The position numbers and the translations under genes are program-made. Below the pieces are notes generated by a model. That model searched no databases. It worked only from the letters and a program-made list of their open reading frames with translations, and was not told the origin of the DNA. From Azolla caroliniana (lineage: Eukaryota; Polypodiophyta): DNA of 64,000 nucleotides. The DNA lies in NCBI GenBank assembly GCA_043228905.1, contig JBHGNT010000014.1:17918001-17982000 (forward strand), read 5' to 3'. Numbering within the stretch: the first letter of the stretch is position 1; each line of letters starts with the position of its first letter. Below, piece by piece: positions 57,067 to 64,000 of the stretch.

Positions 57067-60000
57067 GACCGATCTGCCACCAAAAGAGCTTGATCTTTTC
57101 AGGCATGTAGAGACGCCAGAGACCTTTCCAAAAGGTAATGAGCGCCTCATCGGGGATGCCCAATGTTCGCCAACCATTGCGAAGGGGGCTGCCTAGCTGC
57201 AGCTACAAAGTCCGACCCAATTTAGTGGTGTAATTGAAGAAGTGCTGGACTCTATCATCATTTTTCCATTTGAAATCCCCTGGGTCCCAATCCAGACCGA
57301 CAAGGGGGCGACAACCATATACCCTTAACCTCCAATGGGGTTCCACCTTAGCAACATCCGAATCTGTCTTCCAGATGTTGTCAACCTGTGCCACCACTCG
57401 GATTGGGTGCCAAGAGCCCTTGCTCTGATTGTCCCCAAAAACTGTATCTCTCCTCGATCCGCTCACACCCTTTAGCGACTTGACCATTCCAACCTCGTCA
57501 AAGAGACCGAACCATGCAGGTTCTCTCGCCTCCCCCATCGGAACCTTGTCAACTGCCTCAGCTATCAGTCTCCGCATTTTCGTAGCTCCCTTGAGGGGAG
57601 GGAAAAGGTTCTCTTGGGCTCTTCTTGAAATAGCCATGCGTCTCCAATCGTCTATAGATAGGAGGCCTGTTTGTGCCAGCTTTCCCCATGCTAGGCCCTT
57701 AAGTTGCCCTAGCATTGTGTCGTCACTTGTTCGCACATGAGGATTCCAGAATAGTGGCTCTCTAGTCCATTCGGTCAATTTCTCCGGGGTGTGTTTGACC
57801 AAATGTTGTCGTAGATGACACCATGCCCGAAAGATGGAGTTCGCGACCCTGTCCTCCGGATGGCAAGCTAGCTTGGGTGGGACTCCGCTCGTGCAGCACC
57901 AATTCAAGGAGTCGGGCCAAGGCCTACCATACTTGGGAGTCCCTGCTTACAACCTGTTGCGAAGTAGTACCTTCCAGCACCCCTTACCTGGCAAGAGGTA
58001 GCGAACCACCATTTTAGCCAGCAATGAACGACTTTGCATTAAGGGGTCTATGAGGCCAAACCCCCCTTTGGCCTGCGGTTGCGTTAACCAACACCATGAC
58101 ACTCTGGCAGCAGCCCTTGGGTTGTCCTTACTTGACCATATAAACCCCCTGATGGCAGCCTTAATCGCGTGCAGACCTGCAGGGTCCATAATCCAGCAGG
58201 AGACTGAGTGCCACATGGTAGCGAGCAACACTTGGTTCGCAACAAGGACCCTACCAGCAAAGGATAGTTTAGCTCTACTCCATTGGGTCAACTTCCTGTT
58301 TATTTTGGCTTGTACGTGGGCCAATTGCGCTCCCTTGGGGATTGACCTCCCCATCGTAAATCCAAGGTACTTGAACGTTGTCCCATCAGGGACCCACATA
58401 AAATCGGCATAGGGTTGCCATCTTGGTTTCTCTTGTTCGCTGAACCATAGGCCTTGGGTTTTATTCCAATTGATCTTAGCACTAGCCGCCTGACAAAAGT
58501 CCTCGACAAGATGTTCAGCCCGCTGCAGATTCTCCTCATCACCTTCCAAGAAAAGAACCGTATCATCGGCATATTCAGATAACAACAAATCTTCAGTCGC
58601 ATTAGGGATGGGCAATCCCCACAGCCCGCTGGTTGGTGCTTGTAAGTAGGCGGAGAAAGCCTCGGTTACAAAGAGATAGAGATATGGGGCTAGGGGACAA
58701 CCTTGCCTCACTGAGCGTTGTAGTTGGAAGGCGGGTCCCCTAGAACCAGCCAACAGCACGCTACTCGTAGCTATCCGATAGAATGCACAAGTGCAATTCC
58801 TCCATTTTTGAGGTAGGCCCAAAGCTCACATCACATTTTCCAAAAAGGGCCATAACACCCAGTCATAGGCCTTCTCGAAGTCTAACATCAGAATAGTCGA
58901 GCTCGATACAGAGCGGTCGGCCAATGCCATAACTTCCCAAAGAAGCACCACATTATCAAAGATACACCTGTTCTTGACAAATCCAGTTTGATTGTCATGT
59001 ATGATGTCCGGTAAGAAGCTTGCTAACCGTCGAGCTAGGACTTTAGCGAGTATCTTGTATGCCGTGTTAAGGATCGTGATTGGACGCCACTGGCGCAACT
59101 CTAGGCTTCGCTCTGACGCTTTGGGGATGAGATATATCATACCCTCAGCCAAACCAATTGGCATCTTTCCTGAGGACCAAATCTCTTGAACTCCAGCTTC
59201 CAAAGATGGGATGACACATTCCCAATGAATCTCGAAGAAATCTCGTGAGAGACCATCGAGGCCGGGGCATGCACCCCTTCGCAATCCCCTAAGCGCCTCC
59301 GAGAGTTCTAAACGAGAGATGGGGCTATCGAGCACAACTTCCATCGCCTGGGTTACCTTGGGGTGAATGCAAGACATCACTCGATCAACCAGCTCTGTGT
59401 GTTGCCTCACTTGCATAGGTGCGAGGAGGTCACGATAGTATTGTGTTGCCATTTCCAGAATCTCAGTCTTGTCCTCCGTTATCGAGATGTTTGGTTTTCG
59501 CAACCCTTGTATACGTCCACCACCACCCTTGGGTGCCTTGTAGTGAAAGAAATGTTGGTTGAACTTGTCGTCTTTTCTAGCCCACCATGCTGCATTTCTT
59601 CGAAACAACATTCGGTTCTTCTCCAAAGTCCTTTCATGTACCTTCATCTTTGCTTCCTCCAGCTTAGCTCTAGACCAAGTGCAACCAGGGTCTACTTGTA
59701 GTAGCCGTTGCGCTGCCGCAACGACCTTCCTTAATTTTGTTTCAATGGCTCTAACCTGCTGGAGGGCGCGCTTGGTCTCCTGTTGTGAGGAGGAGAGGGC
59801 CAATTTTTTTTGCAAATCTTCGCTGGCTGATTCACTGCCCATGGTGTGCTGCCATATACTTTGTAAACCAGCCTTCACCTCTTCACTCTTCATGATCTTT
59901 GTGGGGATCTTCACATTGAGACTGCCCTTGCTATCGTTGGGTTGGTTAAGGTCTAGTCTCACCGGTTGATGATCTGAAAAGGTAAGACCTGCCAAAATAA

Positions 60001-60700
60001 CAAAGGCGCCCCCAAGCTCTTCAAGGGATGAGCTGATGTATATGCGATCTAGCCGTGGAAGACTACCGCCCCTAGCATTCCCAACGGCTTTGGAAAAGTG
60101 TAGCAAATCTGAGCTTCTCCTAAGGGAAGAGCCCCATGTATCCTTCACCCCGATTTTGCCAATTAGGAAAGCCCATGAATCTAGCTCTGCACCATAAATA
60201 GGCCTCTGGGTCCCTCCTTTCCTATCTCCCAGGTGTTCAGTCATGTTGAAATCACCTGCCATTACCCAAGCCTCGGCATCAGGTAATGTTGTCGCTAACA
60301 TCCTCCAAAAGATTGCTCTCTCGGGGGCTGAGTTTGGGGCATAAATGTTTAGCACCCAAACCTATAGGTGATTCCATTTCAGAAGCACGTATAAGGCTCG
60401 ACCCTCCACCAGTGTGCTAGATGATGTTACTTCGTATCAGGCCTAATCGCTGATCGAGATGCAGACCCCTCCTCTTCGGTGGAGGTCACCCTGTGCAGCT
60501 AACCACCATGTGGTCCACCCACCCAACAAGGGGTTTACTAAGCTCTGAGTTCGCTCTTGCGAGAGGTGGTGTTCCTGCAAAAGCAATATGTCAATATAGC
60601 CCCCTATATTAAGGGGATTCAGCTCCTCCTAAAGTCTTCTACACTCTTGGTGTTGTCGGCCTCCACCAAGGCCCTGTACATTCCACGTTAGGATCCTCAT
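57067..60700 (-). pseudogene. LINE B ORF2: AP endonuclease and reverse transcriptase
   Basis: ATG at 60700 overlaps the ORF1 stop by four bases (ATGA). The N terminus MRILTWNVQGLGG and LLLQEHHL belong to the apurinic-type endonuclease that nicks target DNA; VMAGDFNMTEH and TFSDHQPV are its later motifs. RT follows: RPITILNTAYKILAKVLARR, LMLDFEKAYDWV, RQGCPLAPYLYLFV, and the active site YADDTVLF. Then come the connection region and FWWQIGH, the start of the zinc-binding domain. Stops interrupt the frame (60631, three more before 60355, then 58826, 57947 and 57203), yet every part stays in one frame. Thus the element decayed by point mutation, not indels, up to the copia 3 insertion. Confidence 0.9.
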
Positions 60701-61689
60701 CCGAAAGCGGTGATGCTGACGCCCATGTTCGGGCTGATCCCCATGTTATGGGGCAACCTAACACCTATTTCGGGGGGTATGGTCTCCACAGCAGGCTGCA
60801 AATCCCCTGTGGGATTCTCAGCCGGTCGTTCCCGACCCACGTCAAATAGATCCCGCGATACATTTGTGCTCCGAAGAGGTGGCACCTCTTGCATCCCTCT
60901 ATCTAAGAGAGTCGTCGCCAAACCAGGTGTTGGTCGGCCTATCTTACCCTTTCCCTTGTCCTTGAGCTTGCCCGTCCGGATCCACGATTTCACTAATCTG
61001 AGGCCACTACCACATTCACATTCTAGCGGGAGGGGGGCCTTTGCCAAGTTCTCTTCCGGGGTGGACGGTACGAGGTGGGGTTGCATCTCCATCGGGGTAG
61101 AGAACACAAGTTCAGGCTCTCGTGGGGGAAGGCATGAGGAGTCGCATGGGGACAACATTGTTGCCAACGCTTCTGGGTCGCCATCCCCTAACCCTTGAAG
61201 AGGTGTAAATCTGTTGGTAGCTCTCACCTGTAGGTCGGGTGCATCAGCACTCCCGGAGAGGATCTTTACCTATTTCAAGGGTTTCTCATCCACGCTTGCT
61301 GGTGACAAGGTAGCGGGACTACTTTCAAAGGGGTGGTCACGAAAAAGGGTGGAAGGTGATGCACCTAGGCCTCCAAGTTTCCCCTTCTTCTTAACGGGTA
61401 TCCAAGGAGCCTTGTCACCCTTGGTTGGCCCGACTTTGCCCGAGGGTCGAGGTGCCGAGCTTCCCTTTCCAGTCTTGCGAGGACACGCCTTAGCTAGGTG
61501 TCCTGTCTGTTTGCAAATGAAACACTGCCCCGGGAGTCCCTCGTAAACCACTTTCACCACTGTGAGACCTAGCTCCTCAGAGTAGAGTCTAATCCTTGCT
61601 GGAAGTCCATGGAGGGAAGGCACCAAGATGCGCAACTTGGGCACCTCCGCAACTGTGTCTGCCATTGACACTTTTTGAGGACATATCAT
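60697..61689 (-). pseudogene. LINE B ORF1 (nucleic-acid-binding), 5' truncated
   Basis: The frame runs 61689-60697 with one TAG at 61272-61270. It holds LRILVPSLHGLPARIRLYS and zinc knuckle CFICKQTGHLAKAC, followed by a Lys/Pro-rich tail. This is the C-terminal part of the DUF4283/CCHC ORF1 of plant L1 elements, which coats element RNA. The first part of the domain is missing at the 5' edge. The stop codon shares ATGA with the ORF2 start. Confidence 0.8.
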
Positions 61690-61704
61690 CCCTATTTGTT
61701 CACC

Positions 61705-62257
61705 AAAAAGAGAGAACGCTTCGCCCGTCTTTCGGCGGTGGACCGGATTGTACTGGACACAAGTCGTGTCCTATTGTTCGATAAATCGGTGAATGTAAGG
61801 GACCGGGAGCAAGTGGGCTTCCTGTTGGAGACCGATGACGGCCTAACAACCGACTGGGCCGTGGTAAAGAGAGTCTGTGGCCATTTTGACAAACGGCGTG
61901 AGTGGGTCGATAAAGGCTTGACGGGGGCGGGTTCTGTTGCGACAAGGAAGGTCGAGGTACCCCCACCGGCGCGAAGGGAAGACACCCGAGACTGGCTCGA
62001 GACCGGCTCGACTTCGACCAGCATGGTCAAAGGCTCGTCCGGAGGAGCGGCTCTAGAGGAGCTGACTCAGATGGTGAGGGACCTTCAGATTGCACAAGCA
62101 AGCAGGGACGGCGCCGAACAAGTCCATGACCGAAGGCCTCCGGCTGGGAACCGGTGCTTGTGGTGCGACGCGGTCGGCCACGCCCAAAAGGACTGCGGGG
62201 ACTTTGCCAAAGCAATAAGAGCTAACGTGGTGTACCTATGGAACGGTCGGGACCAAA
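61705..62257 (+). pseudogene. Second copy of the tRNA-Trp-element gag, first piece
   Basis: ERFARLSAVDRIVLDTSRVL through the CCHC knuckle (C-LW-C-DAVG-H-AQKD-C) to VVYLWNGR matches residues of the gag at 45,272-46,951. The N-terminal third is missing at the border with LINE B. It is interrupted at about 62240 by an inverted LTR. Confidence 0.85.
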
Positions 62258-62757
62258 TATGTCGTGTTGCTACGCGCGTGCGTGGAGAAGGGCGGGACAC
62301 TGGGGTCTTGGACTAAGGAGTAGAGGAGAAGGAATAGGACATGGAATGGAAGCTTTGCTCAAGAAGAAGAAGAATGAACAAGAGATTAGATCGAACAAGA
62401 GGAAGATGGAGACAAGATGATCAACAAGATATATTAAAACGAAATGAACGATTACAAAATGGTGGCCGCATAGGCCCCACCAAACGACTACTCGAAACCC
62501 TAACCGACGAAGATGAAGATAAAGATAAAGAAACCCTAACCCTAACCCTAACGCTCCACCTATGTGGTATACCTCGCACACTCAAAATAGGCAACCCCCA
62601 CAATGGTGCCTTCCCTCTCCTTTTATAGCACAAGGAGGGAAGACCGTTTACAAAAGTGAGACTAAAATATCCCCTTTCATTCAAAGGGGATATTTGCCTT
62701 GATTTGGGGAGGGTGAGATTGATGGCCCTTAACTCCCGCCTCCACACAAACAACTAG
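62241..62757 (-). mobile_element. Inverted LTR fragment with telomere-like repeats, inserted in the gag copy
   Basis: On the minus strand: a TATA box ctataaaagg near 62625, then three TTAGGG units (plus 62531-62552), ending CACGACA followed by a primer-site-like TTTGGTCCCGACC. Its last 70 bp resemble the end of the LTR at 44,575-45,227, but the rest does not, so it is a related family. The 9-bp word gtacctatg occurs at both edges (62232-62240 and 62758-62766) and may be the target duplication, although 9 bp is long for an LTR element. Confidence 0.6.
62531..62552. repeat. Short telomere-like CCCTAA run
   Basis: Three CCCTAA units in a row, preceded by an AAACCCTAA word at 62496-62504. It is inside the inverted LTR's transcribed part, so it is not evidence of a chromosome end. 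Confidence 0.8.
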
Positions 62758-62799
62758 GTACCTATGTACCGCATAGTACCTCTCTCTCTCTCTCTCGCG

Positions 62800-63349
62800 T
62801 GGAAGTGGTGGCTTGCCACGCGGAGACCGTCCACTACTCGGCATCGGCTGGAATCCGGGTCGGAAGTGATGAAGTTTGGAAGACGAAGGAAGCTGGATTC
62901 TAGCTGTTGGTGCTGGAAGGCCTCGCCGGTGTATGGCCAAGGAAAGAGGAAGCGGACCGCGCGGAAAGACGGGTCCGGGAGGTAACCGAGTGGAGTGACC
63001 CGGTCGAAGAGAAGACGGGCTTCGTGGAAGCCGCGTGCCAGAACTACGAGGTTCTGGTGGAAGACAAGTGCGCGGGAAAGACTGAGGGAGGGGGGGGGAC
63101 CCTCACAACGGTATGAGACCCGGTTCGGGCCAAAGCAGAATGATGTTAGTGCATCCGGTGCACCGGACAAGGCCAAGAAGGCCGGTTATCGGTTGAGCAC
63201 AGAGATCGAAAGGACCACGGACCTACGAAAGGTCCTGGAGGAACAGATCCTCGACAACAAAGTGGAGCTGTCGTTGAGGGAAGTGCTCGGTATCGCCAAG
63301 AAGGAGTTCCACGACTCCATCGTAGACTTGGTGAAACAGAAAAGGCTAC
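62800..63349 (+). pseudogene. Second copy of the gag, C-terminal piece
   Basis: From HAETVHYSASAG to DSIVDLVKQKRL it matches the post-knuckle half of the gag at 46,300-46,840. It has a TAG near 62900 and a frame disturbance near 63095 where a G run (ggggggg) has grown. At about 63349 the coding sequence passes directly into a 54-bp LTR minisatellite, with the shared word ggct at the join. Confidence 0.8.
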
Positions 63350-63873
63350 GGAGAGCAGGATGGTGCAGACCCGGTGAGAACCGGATGAGGAGTACCCGGC
63401 TACGGAGAGCCGGATGGTGCAGACCCGGTGAGAACCGGATGAGGAGTACCCGGCTACGGAGAGCCGGATGGTGCAAACCCGGTGAGAACCGGATGAGGAG
63501 TACCCGGCTATGGAGAGCCGGATGGTGTAGACCCGGTGAGAACCGGATGAGGAGTACCCGGCTACGGAGAGCCGGATGGTGGAGACCCGGTGAAGACCGG
63601 ATGAGGAGTACCCGACTACGGAGAGTCGGATGGCGCAGACCCGGTGAAGACCGGATGAGGAGTACCCGGCTACGGAGAGCTGGATGGTGTAGACCCGGTG
63701 AGGAATGCTCACCTGTGGGCTACCGTGGTTTTTCCCTTAGTTTGGGTTTTCCACGTAAACATCATGCGTACTTTTCCCTTATTCGTGTCGTGCATTATTT
63801 CCTGTTTTTTGTGTGTGATTCTAAGCTCAGTTGTGGCCGAGTGTTGCGTATACGGAGCGTGCAGTTCCCGACA
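63350..63873 (+). repeat. Family B LTR fragment with expanded 54-bp minisatellite
   Basis: Six and two-thirds units of 54 bp (63350-63710) are followed by the LTR end (ctgtgggctaccgtgg to cagttcccgaca). The middle of the LTR, about 450 bp between gctcacc and tgtgggct in copia 2, is deleted, as is the LTR start. No primer site follows, so this is a 3' LTR remnant or a rearranged solo LTR. Confidence 0.85.
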
Positions 63874-64000
63874 CGTAGTGCATGCTTCACGTCACGCTCA
63901 TCCGCCGTAGACCCGACCTCCGCGTTGGTCTCTTCGTCATTCTCACACCTGGCATCTGCTCCGGTACCCGATTCCGCATTGTCTTCCAACTCCTCGCCGC
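63874..64000. other. Right edge, unidentified GC-rich DNA
   Basis: Too short to classify. On the minus strand it is open and acidic (Glu, Asp, Thr-rich), which could be part of another element continuing beyond the window. Confidence 0.3.

Larger units (their letters stand above)
50882..61690 (-). mobile_element. LINE B: L1-type non-LTR retrotransposon, split by copia 3
   Basis: Minus strand. It contains ORF1, ORF2 (endonuclease, RT, zinc-binding C terminus), a 3' UTR and an A-rich tail at 50890-50882. The 5' end at about 61690 is truncated inside ORF1, where the gag copy of the neighbouring LTR element begins. Copia 3 (51743-57061) interrupts ORF2 near its zinc-binding domain. Removing copia 3 plus one ATTAT restores the ORF2 frame exactly. 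Many in-frame stops make it inactive. Confidence 0.85.

Noticed and set aside
62531-62552. Interstitial telomere or chromosome end
   Set aside because: Only three units, inside an LTR next to a TATA box; explained by the transposon.
63146-63712. 188-codon minus-strand frame with an 18-residue repeat (RVCTIRLSVAGYSSSGSH type)
   Set aside because: It is the antisense reading of the 54-bp LTR minisatellite and gag; the same frame appears antisense to both copia 2 LTRs.
1-64000. CRISPR arrays, operons, riboswitches or prophage
   Set aside because: The tandem arrays have no spacer structure. The genes have spliceosomal introns and the sequence is plant nuclear DNA.

Overview
The window is nuclear DNA of a land plant. 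The evidence is three intron-containing genes of plant families (a HIPP-type heavy-metal-associated protein with a CaaX end, a plant-type tetraspanin with the GCCKPP motif, and a plant glutamate receptor-like channel), GT-AG introns, long AT-rich intergenic DNA, and plant-type Ty1/copia elements primed by initiator tRNA-Met. I cannot fix the lineage from sequence alone; several of the transposon proteins are not ones I associate with model angiosperms.

Layout. 1-20,000 is gene-bearing and AT-rich: an intergenic stretch, the HIPP gene (minus, 3,388-7,126; apparent one-base frameshift in the last exon), about 9 kb with no recognisable gene, then a two-exon tetraspanin (minus, 17,596-18,895) with a telomere-motif-like tandem array upstream. 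21,170-27,300 is an old minus-strand Ty3/gypsy relic split by a young, apparently intact Ty1/copia element (21,743-27,026; 1,357-residue polyprotein, 5-bp target duplication TGAAG). 29,110-34,680 is a six-exon glutamate receptor-like gene (minus, 947 residues), with a 106-bp tandem duplication and a fold-back MITE in its upstream region.

36,450-63,900 is a nested transposon cluster. LINE A (plus) is split by a defective copia element of a sister family (38,572-43,465, TSD AGTCT), which landed inside the LINE's zinc-knuckle codons. Then come a patch of tRNA-like (SINE-type) modules, an LTR element with a tRNA-Trp-type primer site and a gag-protease region, a truncated antisense Ty3/gypsy element, and a Penelope-like reverse transcriptase without a visible endonuclease domain. 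A long minus-strand L1-type LINE (LINE B) follows, split by a third copia element (51,743-57,061, TSD ATTAT). The cluster ends with a second copy of the gag gene, broken by an inverted LTR and fused to an expanded LTR minisatellite.

The copia elements form two related families. Each carries a minisatellite of about 27 bp (or 54 bp, a two-module unit) in U3, and in all three elements the two LTRs of one element differ by about one repeat step (27, 54 and 29 bp). Removing each copia element together with one target duplication restores the reading frame of the interrupted LINE, so the order of insertion can be read directly. Host genes and transposons show no operon-like coupling. The functional loci are the tetraspanin, the receptor channel and probably copia 1; the HIPP gene depends on whether its frameshift is real.
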